A stretch of DNA of 64,000 nt from Undaria pinnatifida. Lineage: Eukaryota; Sar; Phaeophyceae; Laminariales; Alariaceae. The translations under genes were made by a program, and so were the position numbers. Location of the stretch: the NCBI GenBank assembly GCA_012845835.1, contig JABAKD010000016.1, forward strand, positions 7,833,919 through 7,897,918. Reading direction: 5' to 3'. Positions 10,085 to 21,100 of this stretch are shown piece after piece. The notes below the pieces were generated by a model that ran no database searches, had not been told where the DNA came from, and saw nothing but the letters and a program-made list of their open reading frames with translations. Every line of letters begins with the position of its first letter. The first letter of the stretch is position 1.

Positions 10085-11890
10085 TTGCAGGTCTCTATAA
10101 TAAGATTAAGGGGACTGTGTGTGACAGACTTAGGCCACCCTTTGCAGCTTTCTCTACTAGGTTCCCACGTTGGTCACTCACTTTAACTTATTTAGCTCTT
10201 GCATTATTAGTTCCACACAAGCCACGGACGAACTGAACAGGGTGCAATTCCGCGAGGCAAAGGCATCATCCCCTTTTTCCTATACGCACATGCCTTCAAA
10301 TGCATGTAAAACCCTTCAAATCCAGCCGTATCCCATGTATTACGCCTTTTTAGGCTCCCAGGGCAATACCATAACACTAGCCCACCCTGATGAGCCGTAT
10401 ATGCAAAAATATGGAAGATTCGGGGAATCACCGGTTCCACGGTCTAGAACATGACTCGAAGATGCGGCTCTTCACAACCTACCCCCACATCTCTACCCTG
10501 CGAGGCTACGAAGCCCCAGGGAAAATGTTACAGCAGAAAACCACAAAAGAAAGAACGGGAGACGGGGAAAAGGGTACAGAACACTCCAGCGAATGGCAGG
10601 ATCGACAGGAGCGAGTCTGTCACGACGCCATGTATAATAAGATTAAGGGGCTGTTACAGACACAGGCCGCCCTTTGCAGCTTTCTCTAATAGACAGGAGT
10701 CGTTTTACGGTAGCTCCCCCAGCTTTTCTTGAACGAAATCGCCGGTTTTTAAAACCAGCTCTCGGGCTTATCTTCTGAAATACGGTGCCCCTTGCCACCC
10801 CGACGCCATCGTTCGATAGTCTTTTGCAAACAAGAAAGTATGTGAAGATATTGTTTGCAAACATCCTTCCTTGTGTGAAGAAGCCATGAAACGGTCGTTG
10901 AAGAAAATCGCTGGTTTTGGGGGGGGCTATCGTAGAATCAGTCACAGGTTCCACGTTGATCACTCACTTTTGGACTAGATAAGCTCTTGCATTAGTTCCA
11001 CACACGTCACGGACGAACTGAACAGCGTGCAATTCCGCGAGGCAAAAACATCATCCCCTTTTCCCTATACGAAGGCATGTGAAACCCTTTTATATCCAGT
11101 CGTATCCCATATATTACGCCTTGTTAGGTTCCCAGGGCAATACCATAACATCTCTCTACTAGGCAGGTTCCACGTTGGTCACTCACGTGTACTAGATAAG
11201 CTCTTGCATTAGTTCCACACACGCTACGGACGAACTGAACGCGTTGCTAATCCGCGAAGCAAAGGCATCATCCCCTTTTTCCTATACACACATGCCTTCA
11301 AAGGCACGTGAAACCCCTTTACGCCATTTCAGTATCTAGATATTACGCCTTCTTAGGCTCCCAGGGCTATACCATACCACTAGCCCACCCTGATGAGCCG
11401 TATATGCAGAAACATGGAAGATTCGGGGAAGCCCCAGTTCCACGGTCTAGACATGACTTGAAGATGTGATTCTCCAAAACCTACTCCCACACCTCTACCT
11501 TGCGAGGCTACAAAGTCTCAGGAAAAATGCTGTAGCAGAAAACCACAAAAGAAAAACGGAAGACGGGAAAAAGGGTACAGAACACTCCAGCGAATGGCGG
11601 GATCGTCGACGGGGAAAGCTGCAAAGAGAGAATGTCCTGCCGACGATGCCATGTGTTACGGGATTTAGGGGCTGTTACAGACACAGGCCACCCTTTGCAG
11701 ATCTCTGTATTAGGCAGGTTCCACGTTGGTCATTCACTTGTACTAGATAAGCTCTTGTATTAGTTTCACACACGCCACGGACAAACTGAACGCGTTGCTA
11801 ATCCGCGAAGCAAAGGCATCATCCCCTTCTTCCTAGACGCACATGCCTTCAAAGGCATGTGACACCCCTTGCCTTCTTAGGCTTCCAGGG
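10085..11890 (+). repeat. Array of partial copies of a roughly 550-bp dispersed repeat
   Basis: Two modules recur. Module A starts near GTTCCACGTTGGTCACTCAC and runs through TTAGGCTCCCAGGGCAATAC. Module B starts at CACCCTGATGAGCCGTATATG and ends at GGCTGTTACAGACACAGGCC. A+B occupy about 10135-10690 and 11160-11700; A alone occupies about 10940-11160 and 11700-11890. Module B is inverted at 7370-7745, and its tail recurs at 8640-8745 beside the zinc-knuckle ORF. Stops and length differences show the copies are decayed. Confidence 0.7.
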
Positions 11891-12044
11891 CAATACCAAA
11901 CACACACCCAGGCTGGGATTTTTATTTTGGAAGAGGGCGCGTTGTAAACTAACTTCAGTATTACGACGCCCAGATTTTGTATACTGCTGCAAGCATCAGT
12001 CTGCCTTTCTTGCCGTTTATTTTTAGTCCTCGGTACTGTCCTGT
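11886..12044. mobile_element. Degenerate member of the CAGGGC MITE family
   Basis: Starts CAGGGCAATACC and ends (opposite strand) CAGGACAGTACC. The internal words CCCAGGCTGG and AACTTCAGT are shared with the element at 60669-60829. Ends are less well conserved than at 4364-4550. Confidence 0.35.
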
Positions 12045-12143
12045 TGCTGTTGTATACACATACTTCGACGGCGGTTGGACACGAAGTTAAGTCTACCCAT
12101 CAGATCCATGGAGTGATCGAAGCCTAAGAATTGGTGGAACCCT

Positions 12144-12419
12144 ATGGTGGCGTGGCTCTTGTACTACCACCGCGATGCCGCCAACTTATATTGCTTTGAC
12201 AAAGACACAGTTTCACACCACGGGCAGCACTTCACGGGGGAGAATTCGTTGTTGGCCAGGAAGTGGCTGTACGACAACCTGCTGTGCCGACGGATTATTG
12301 GCGATGCTTTAGTTGTCGTACACACAATTTTTACTGACAGTGCTCTTCGTTCCGTTGGGCGGTTGCCGTCGCGCGGAGCGTTTTTGAAGTGTAAGCCGCG
12401 AGTGGTAGACACAGCGTAG
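12144..12419 (+). CDS. Hypothetical ORF, 91 codons, possibly an exon or remnant
   Basis: From the ATG at 12144 the frame reads MVAWLLYYHRDAANLYCFDK and continues with a mixed, protein-like composition (for example ARKWLYDNLLCRRIIGDALV) before the frame degrades to a stop. I do not recognise it. No splice donor or partner exon was found, and the following 600 bp has short ORFs only. It may be a remnant of a mobile-element protein. Confidence 0.25.
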   Translation: MVAWLLYYHRDAANLYCFDKDTVSHHGQHFTGENSLLARKWLYDNLLCRRIIGDALVVVHTIFTDSALRSVGRLPSRGAFLKCKPRVVDTA

Positions 12420-13065
12420 GTCAGGTGCGGCGGCATAAATTTGTGGGGGGGGTTGATGTCGGCGGCCAAAGAGAGCGCCGTATTTCCAACACCTTTCTGG
12501 CGACGTCAACAATAGGCGGCCGAGGTGTCGAGTGCAGGCACAGCTTGTGCGCCGCTACAACAAACAACATTAGACGACAATCAGCTTTAGATGATAAACA
12601 ACAAGACGACGTAGACGATTTCTATCACGCATGAAGAACGAAGGCATCACGCTGTTGGCACAGATACCTTACGATATGCGGGTAAAAGGTACCCTGGGTG
12701 AAACTGAGTAGTCTTCCGGTGGGTGTGCTGGTGCTGGGGAATGAATGTGGGCGTAGGCCCTTCCTTGCGGTGAGCAATGGACAGGCTGGAACGATGGAGC
12801 AGATGCAGCATTTGCATAAAGCGCGATCGCTTGCTGTGTCCACGGCGATTGCTCTTTTCCTAACAGTAGAAGTCGGGAATAAGCTCACCCATAATACTGT
12901 CTAAACCGCGCCTAGTGACAGGCAGATTTTGTGTCACGTGAAATATTGCGGCGACCCCAGCCCCGAACGTCAGCTCAATACGTTTTGTGTTCTACTATTT
13001 AAGCTAGCAATTAAACAAATCGACACATACCACACGAATAACACAAACTCTACAGCGATGAGAGA
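12420..13065. other. 3' flank of the hydrolase-like gene, no gene seen
   Basis: Lies just downstream of the minus-strand stop codon at 13066 and presumably includes its 3' UTR. A 68-codon plus-strand frame (12698-12904) with a hydrophobic stretch has no supporting context. Confidence 0.3.
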
Positions 13066-16000
13066 TCAAACGCTGTCCTTCGGTGAGGGTGAGGGTGGCG
13101 CTAACGCACACGCAACAAGCTCTTCGACTTCGGTCAGGCAGCCCATACGATCTCTAAACCGCTGCTTCCCTCCGGGAACTTCCCGATACAGCGACGGAGG
13201 GACGCCGAGGGCATCCTTCACCCTCCTTCTTAGCGACCGCGGCGGCAGTAGCCGAGTTGACGCGTCGGGCGGTGAGATGGAGAAAAGGGGACACAAACGA
13301 GCGGGAGGGCATCGATAGTTCGACTCGTCGTGCGTTAGAAAGAAAACACGTTGTTGCATGTACGAGCAGGATGGTAACAATGATGAAATATGAGCTATCG
13401 TGGGTGAGAACAGGAGAAAAAACGTTACAGAGACAAGTGGGATGAGTGTTCAGCAACAAAATTGGTGCGGAACATTCTTATGCCTCAAGCAGCTTTTTTG
13501 GTCCTGCTTTAGTTGCAACACTTCACTCCCAAGCACACCGCACAGACAATACAACCACTTTGCTGTTGCACGCCGCAGGTAGTCCTTAGATTGGCTCCGC
13601 GACGAAGACACGCACACGCACGCAGGACTCACGGCGACGCTTCGTAATTTTTTTTATGAAAGAAGCATGATACCAGTCAGATAATACGAAAATAAGTATC
13701 TACATGTGCTGAATCTCATTAGCTCACGCTGCACCGTATTGATTCGTGTAACATACGTTCCACTTGAACAGTCACATCGTGCTCAACGTCCGGTTTCCTA
13801 TACCATCGGCTTACCGGGTCTCAGCTTCCCCCACCATGGGATCCTCTAGCCCGTGGACTATCGCCATCCACCGGCAGCCCCTCTTCACCCGCGGCCACAC
13901 GTACGCCCTTCCGTGCCTCTCTCCGGCGTGATACATTTCTCCCCCGGGGCAAACAAAAACTGCCCCCCAAACCTGGACGACAACGAGCGGCGTCATCGTT
14001 GGCCAATGATTTGTTGACCCTGGATATATCCCCCGGGAGTTGCTTACATCTGGTGGCGTTTTTATTGCGGGCGATCAGGCAATAAATCCCCAACTAGTGG
14101 ACTTCACGTCCGCGGCTGATGTTGTAGTACTTTCACAAAACGGGGAACGGGAAGCAGGTGCTGGTGGGACACTGCCTTTTTCAGAAGGGCTGTCGTCGCT
14201 GTTGTTGTGTTCGAGTCTAGTGGAAGCTAACCTGTTTTATTCAACGAGGGAAGGTTCGTCGATGGGGATGATATTTTCTTGAAATATACAACAGAAGCTG
14301 GTGGTGTTTTTCCCTGAAATATACGGTCGAAGCTGTTCGATTGGTCCGGGTGCATTTACGTGTTATTCTGCATCCTGTGCGTGGCTTTCAAGAAAGAAGA
14401 GGAAAGCGACCCGATTTTGGCGAGGGCGGTGGGGAATCAAGCTCTAGTATACAACGGCTAGATAAACTTTTTTTGTCGGAGTTTAAGAAAAGCCACTCGT
14501 TTTGACGACTCAAAAGGACATAGACACGTGTAATAATACACGAGTATTTTCAGCTATACTGAGATCAAGCGTGCGCTGTGCATCTTTACATTGTCGGAAG
14601 GAAACTAGAAACTCATGGTGCTCGTAGTGCCGAAAACTCCCACCTACAGGTGTTTGCCATCCCAGCTAGAATCGACGCACGTGCAATGGTTGTCAGATGT
14701 GCACGTAAAGTTCAGTATTAACGATGTATGTATGGCAGGACCGTCCCTGCCGACCTCGAGCGGACCTCGAGCCGTCCAAAGGGTTGGGGGTAGGGTTAGG
14801 GCTAGGGTTAGGTATGGGGTCGGGTTGGTCTGGGCAGCACACACATCGTTTCGTGCCGACCTGCAATTAGGGAGCCGCCATACATATACCGCTCATTATT
14901 TTATGTGAAAATCTTGGAAAACCTTGCACGTACGTGCAAGTACACGGCAACTGCATGTTTACTGTTTTAGGCTACCTGATACATAATTGTTAAGATATGG
15001 AAACGAATAAAGCTACATCTCTACGAAGGAACGAAAGTGAGTACTCCGAGGACCTACCCAATTGGCAGACCTGCAGGGGGCACTCTGTGTCCCCCACCTA
15101 TTAATTTAACATAATACCTTGTGGTGAGTAGTTTTTTCTCGAAAGACTGGCGTCACTTTGCGACCTATGGTCTACCGTGGAGGCCACCGTTTGCGGGGGG
15201 GTAGAATCGCCCAACAAGGCTAGCCACGCGTGCGTGTGCTTTAATCACGTCGCCGACAAGAAACCGCCGTCCCGATAATCGAAAGCAGCATGACTGGCGG
15301 GCAATTTCGTCCCTCGAGGTGCATACTGCCTCTGTCTGCTGAATCCGGCAAACTGTAAAAACGTATCACGCTGGACGTAAATTTAAGTACCGTTCCGTAT
15401 TCAGATTCATATCTGAACGTTCCTCATATTTCCGTCCAGAGTGATACCAGATACCAGTACGAGTATTTAGGGACCAGCAGCAACAGTATTATCTCGTGTG
15501 GTACCAAATACCAGTACTATTAGGGGGCAGACTCAAGTGCTTGCCTCACTCTTCTCGGTGAAGCGAAGGACGGCATCTGCCGCGGTGCCGTGAGCCACCA
15601 CAAGAGTTCCCGGGCAGAGGGCAAGCTCGTCCGCCATAAAGTTCAGCCAAAACGTTTCATACCTGAGAGGAAAAGCGCGCACAGGAATACGCAACACGTA
15701 CCAGGTAGTGTTTAGTCGATGACTGCAGTCATGTTTTTGAACGGGATGGAGAAAGGCTACGTTTGGTCCTTGCCGGCGTTTCATGAATGAGCGAAGAAGG
15801 ACCGTCAGCAAAAGACGATCAGATGCCACGTTGTGTATTGTGTATAACAGCTATTATTGATGAAATCATTTTTTTAATGAGAGACGTTGTGTGTTCAACG
15901 CAGGTGCTTAATGCAGCTGCAGATGTACGATGTAGAGCCTCCTGTAAGGGAGTCTGCCAATTGGTACCTATGAGCGCGGAGAGCGAAACTCAACTGCCGC

Positions 16001-17947
16001 ACAACATTTCGAATCCATCGCCCGCGAAGTCAAAATACAAATCGTAAGGACATGCCAAGTGCATACATACGATGTCATTGCCAGTATTGTACGCGCATGT
16101 ATGTTTCTTCGCAGTATACGTTTATGGATGGCGACGCTAATATTCTCCGGCTCTCTGATTCGGAACCTCGACTGATATCCAGCCAAAAACGCCAACGATT
16201 GCCGAACCCAAGGCTCAACCGTACTGCTGTCCTCATCACTTAGACCGAGAAGCAAATGCTCGATTGGTCTTAGTACTATCCAAGACAAGCAACCAAATCG
16301 TCTTTCGGTGCTGGAGCCCTCCTACGGAGAACGGACGGTAACCCGCCGTTGTTCCGAAGGCAAGTCTCAGAGCAAAGAAAGGGGTTCTGGCGTCTCGGCC
16401 GCTGACATTGAGAAATCGCCTCACCTCTTGGTGTTGAAAGAGTACGGGTCTGGCATTCCTTCAATGGATGCTTCCATGTCCTTTTCGCCCATCAGCGTCG
16501 CCTACGGTTTACACACAACAAACACACATTCATCGACGAATAGAGCGCGCCGCGTAATATATGGATAGTGGATGCTTTTGGCTCGCCGCTGCCGACTGGG
16601 TCGTTTCAACAATTCAACCGTCCAAAATCAAACCCGTGGACATCGATCGCTTCACTGTTTAGTGCGAAGATTTCCTAAAACATCATATATGTCCTGTCAT
16701 GCTGTCCCGGCCAATTCCCAATTTGACTTAGCCGATTACCAGGTATAATTGCTGCGAAGTTCCGCTCGTTTTTCAATCAACCATTTGACCCGTGCTCAAA
16801 CTAATGCTTTCTTTGCTCCTCCCAAAATGCTCAAATGTGTTACCAGTACAAGCTGGGCCGGCCAAGAAACCCATAATCCGTCAGTCAGGCATATCTTTTG
16901 AACGATATTTACCCACTGCAAACTGAGCGTATCCTCGTAATCAGCTAGACACGGTGGTCATTTTAAGTCCTCCAGCTTGAGAATCTGCCAAGTTGGTGCC
17001 GAAAAAAGTGGTTGATACTCGTCTCCTAGAGTGAGCATTTTTTTCATGATTTTTTTTGTGTTGCTTTTTCAAAAATTGCTCGAAATACAACGTGGATGGA
17101 ATTGGCTCAATTTTTCAATTTTTCTGGGCATGTACATCTTCGGACGAGGAGTAGGGACATATGCGTTTCATTTCATGGGTCACTTTCGTTCGAAAGTTAT
17201 GGATGAATCCCTGAATTATATGTAAATTTGTATGCAGAGGCCCTTCGGTGGAAACTTGGCCATCACCTCTCACTTTTTGAAGTTGGGACCTGAAGTTTGG
17301 ACACGTGATTTGGACCAAGCTCACCAAAACAGAACCCGAACTCGAAAAAGAAAAAAATGGCCGACATATGGCCGACCAAATGTTTCCCAAAATCACGGAA
17401 TTGATGAAAGCCAACGTTTTCTTTTTTTCGAGATCGTCCGGTACGGTTTTGGTGAGCTTGGTACAAATCACGTGTCAAAACTTCAGGTCCGAACTCGAAA
17501 AAATGAGCGCAGCACAGCGATATTGGCTTGTTTTGAGCGTCTTGGCCGGCCCAGCTTGTATGTTTTTCATGTACGGTCGCATTCAATACTTGTAGCGACT
17601 TCAAGCTGAGTTCAATGCGCAACTGCCGCCCTTCTGTTCTATAACCCTTGACGTGAAGAAAGCTTGCCCAAGCGGAGACACCCTTCAGATTAACAACCAG
17701 CTGCGCACACTCGTGAGTCGGGGGTGCTTGTGCTTGCCTTGAGATGATGATGCCACAGATCCTTTTCGAGTACCTCGGCTCTACTGTCCGGCAGTATCAA
17801 CACTCGGCGAGGGACTTCTGGACGGTCTTGCGGTTGCGGTTGTGCAGCACCACCGCCGCCCCCAGAAGCAACGGCCATAACGAATGCATCGACCCTGTCG
17901 CTCGAAGGCAACAACGCTACAACTGCTGCTACCGCTAGGCGCAGCAT
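13066..17947 (-). CDS. RBBP9-like alpha/beta-hydrolase-fold protein with plastid presequence, probable pseudoenzyme
   Basis: Predicted exons on the minus strand: 17947-17738, 15850-15702, 15662-15550, 14019-13815 and 13228-13066 (279 aa; all phases agree). The start reads MLRLAVAAVVALLPSSDR then VDAF, a signal peptide with an F-site typical of stramenopile plastid import. After a Gly/Gln linker, RRVLILPDSRAEVLEKDLW matches the beginning of the RBBP9/Ser_hydrolase family. YETFWLNFMADEL followed by LVVAHGTAADAVLRF aligns with WLPFM..EL and the GHSSGA nucleophile elbow. GERHGRAYVWPRVKRGC and VHGLEDPMV align with the family's ERASGYF..PW and GS.DDPF blocks. The nucleophile Ser is replaced (HGT), the catalytic His position reads Gln/Arg, and the acidic residue of LEDP remains. 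Exon 1 would end at a GC donor (AAG/GCAAGC). The 39-nt gap between exons 2 and 3 keeps frame and may be retained. Exons 1, 3, 4 and 5 are better supported than exon 2. Confidence 0.62.
14780..14815 (+). repeat. Interstitial telomere-like repeat
   Basis: GGGTTGGGGGTAGGGTTAGG and following GGGCTAGGGTTAGG units resemble TTAGGG telomere repeats with single-base variation. It lies in the intron between hydrolase-like exons 3 and 4. Confidence 0.55.
17276..17506. mobile_element. Small foldback element with about 75-bp inverted arms
   Basis: The left arm (about 17276-17352) contains ACCTGAAGTTTGGACACGTG, then ACCAAGCTCACCAAAAC. The right arm (about 17421-17506) is its approximate reverse complement, containing GGTGAGCTTGGTACAAATCA, then CGTGTCAAAACTTCAGGTCC. 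The spacer is about 70 bp. It lies in the hydrolase-like gene's first intron. Mirrored ORF translations on the two strands come from this palindrome. Confidence 0.6.
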
Positions 17948-18175
17948 GGTCTTCGTCGGCGAATATGGCAGAAAGAAGTAAGTCTCGGCTCATGAACACG
18001 CGGGACTGTCAACTATCGAGGAAGGGGTTTCCAATGCAGACAAACGATTTTGACCTGCCGGGCTAGACTCGAGCTCTAGATATCGCACGCTGACTCAACG
18101 AACCACGTGGTCCCACTTCGACTCGAAGAGCAGGAACTGGCGACGCCGCCGGGGACCCATCTCTGGCTGGTGACC
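17948..18175. promoter_or_regulatory. Bidirectional promoter between two plastid-protein genes
   Basis: Only 228 bp separates the divergent ATG codons at 17947 (minus) and 18176 (plus). It holds the 10-bp palindrome ACCACGTGGT (18102-18111), a G-box/E-box core, and a TGACTCA site at about 18091-18097. No clear TATA box is seen. Joint regulation of the two genes is an inference from spacing. Confidence 0.5.
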
Positions 18176-21100
18176 ATGAAGCTTTCTGCGCTGGCCATAT
18201 TTGCTGCCTGCACGGTGTCGAACCGCTCTCGTTGCGACGCGTTCTACGGTCCGGTGCAAGTGATCGCCAGAACAAGGCACCATTTGTGCAACCTAGACAG
18301 CAGGAGCATCATCTCCCACGACGCGAGCTGCAGCCGACGCTGCTCCCACCGGCGCAGCTCCCTCAAGGCGCATACGGGCGGGGATAGGGAAGGGAGGAGA
18401 TGCAAAAGCACTGGTGGCTCGGACAGGCTTGACTTCGTACGTGGCGCGGCGGTGGCACTCGTTGGCTGTTCTGCTACGATTTTCGCCGGGGGCAGGAAGG
18501 CCTTGGCTGTCGGCGCACAGCCAGGAGAGAGAACAACTGCCCCACCAAACCCGCTGCTGCTTGTGCCGGCTATGCGTGCGAAGGTACGGGCAATACAAGT
18601 AGTGTCAGTGCTGTTCACGGTAGTGTGTGCCACGTAAAGTAATTGAGGTGGGTGTACTTTTAAACACTGGAAGAAGCATGGTGTGCGGTATGTAAAAAAT
18701 GCCAAACTCTGACTCGTCCTCCCTTCGCTCGATCGAACGCACTTCTATCATGCGATTATTCGCAATTTATGAGTTTGATGCCGGGAGCTGTTGCTTGTTA
18801 CCTTGTATCCAGCTCGTACCGGTATTGATTGGCCGTGGCAGAGAGATTCCTGTGCGGCGGACTCGTACCAACGAAAAGACGCGAGAACCACCCTGCTTTC
18901 GTGTACGCGCGCTATACAACGTCTGTACCAGGTACCAGGTACTGCAGGTACTGGAACAACTGTTTTGATCCGGAGCCGAAAATAGCAGAAAAATATGTAC
19001 ACCGGGGCCTTTTGAGCCTTTTACAGTGCTGTAGGTGCACTGGATGTTGCACCCGGGAACATACTTCCTGCCCCCCTATCTCATTGGCCAACGCTCCATC
19101 GCACCTAATGTTGGCTGAAACGGCCAAAGCGCATCGTTGTTGTTCTCACATTAACTCACATGATCACGTCCGTGGTCACAGGACAGGCTCCTGTCTGGAG
19201 TGAAGGAACACCACAAGAATAAAAATTAAACAAACCAAAAGGGGGGCACATACATCAGGTTCCCCTTTGGATGCCGAGGCTGGGGGACGCAAGGCTGATG
19301 GTACCCAACCATTGTTAATGTGGTCTAGTGGAAGGAGCGTTAGATAGTGCTTGGAGTCAAGATGACAAGATAGAAGTACAGCTGTCGCTAGGAACTCGTG
19401 CAGCAGGCCAATTATACAGTCAGATCCGTGAGTCGAAAAGGGCCTTTGCCGACTGAGCTTTTTGTCGACTGGATTCTTGTTGGCGTTCTACTCATCGTTT
19501 GTCGAGTCGATGTTTTGCTCATTCTGGAGGCGGTTGGGGCGAGGGAGTACTGCTGTATGGCAGTCGAAAATGTGTTGGAAGCTCTGTATTTCGTGCGTTC
19601 TCCGCGAGCAACGCGTTCTTCTTGCGCGACGAGCACTCGTCCAAGCGGGTAGGTGGCGTTGGAGTTGACCCAAAGCCGCCAAAGCTACGTTCGTGGCACT
19701 GCACTCAGCCGAGAGCAATCTCAGCTACAGCAAGCGTAGCCGTTGTTAGGAAAACGTCACCGATACCGCGCGATGCTGTCATCTGTCATCATCGTGTGAT
19801 ACACGCTGCTGGCGGGCGGGATTAACATAGGAAGGTGCCACGCCGACTTGCGGCGAGAAGCAGCGGCAGTGATAGCAGCAAGCAGCGTCGGCGTTGTTGT
19901 AGGATACTTAGATACCTGGTAAGGGTGTGTGGGCGTGCGTGTGTCATTGTGGTGGGATGAGCGATTTGATGTGTTCATCGAAAACGTTTTCAGCTGAGCA
20001 ATCCGACGGGCACATCCAGTCGAATCGATGACTTTATTCGACTGGACGTGCGAGTCGGATCGCTTGCTTGCGAGTCGGATCGCTCCGTCGAAAAAGTTGA
20101 GTCGAAAAATCTCGTTTTCGACTGTGTAAGGAGCCCGATTTGGTCTTCGGTCGAAAAGGGCTTTCTTCGACTGACGAATCCGATATTGAGGGTAGCGACC
20201 TTGCTACTGGTACAACGGAGCATCAGGTAGTCCACCGTAACGTATCGATTGCGCTGCCGTCAACACATTGTACTTAGTCGTATGATATACGTAGTTCATG
20301 GAGCACAGCATGATACGCTGTTGTACACGAGTACATGTTACATTGGTCTTCAGAGTATCGGATCAGTTCATTGTTAAGGATAGGTACGATTAATAGTCTT
20401 TGGTACAGAGCAGCACAAGGCGCTTCAGCGATACCAGTGCAAGGAGTATGATATGAACGTACGTATATACCATGCTCACGTACCAGACACACACGTACCT
20501 CGAAGGATTGTAGGACCATGCGAATCTGGTAGATACTATATCGTAGACTGCGGCGGAACCCTAAAATGTCGGTTGGAGTTAAGAGCTGACCCGATGTATC
20601 TTGTACGGGTGGTTCGTACGCTTTCCTAGGGTCTTGAGCTGTGATCGGTCGAGCATGCACCATACATACTCGTGCACAACTGAACGGCACGACTCTTCTC
20701 TCTTCGTCTCTTCCCTGAGACCACACTATTAGTAAACACACCACCTGCCCTTGGGGCATCTTTTTGTCATTGAAAGCTTGGAGCTTGATGTTAACGGCAG
20801 AATAATATATACGTATATTGAGTGCTTACCTCTCGTGCGAGATCTGGCATGACCCAGAACAACCGCACATAGCCACAGGGGACGTATCCCCTCATGATCC
20901 GACTGTATATGAGTTGTCATTATATCGGTCGTCAACTTGGATAATTGTGTGCGTTGGTGTGTGCTGATGAGTAACGAACGTGCGAAAAAAAAAACAGATA
21001 ATAGAATTCCAGCTTTTAAGCCGTTGCTATAATGGCATGGCAACGTTGAACCAAAGTAAATGCGAACTGTTTGTTGAGTACTTTGCTGAGGAGATTTTTG

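Noticed and set aside
14040-14282. 80-codon plus-strand ORF in the hydrolase-like intron
   Set aside because: Lies antisense in a predicted intron; no motif.
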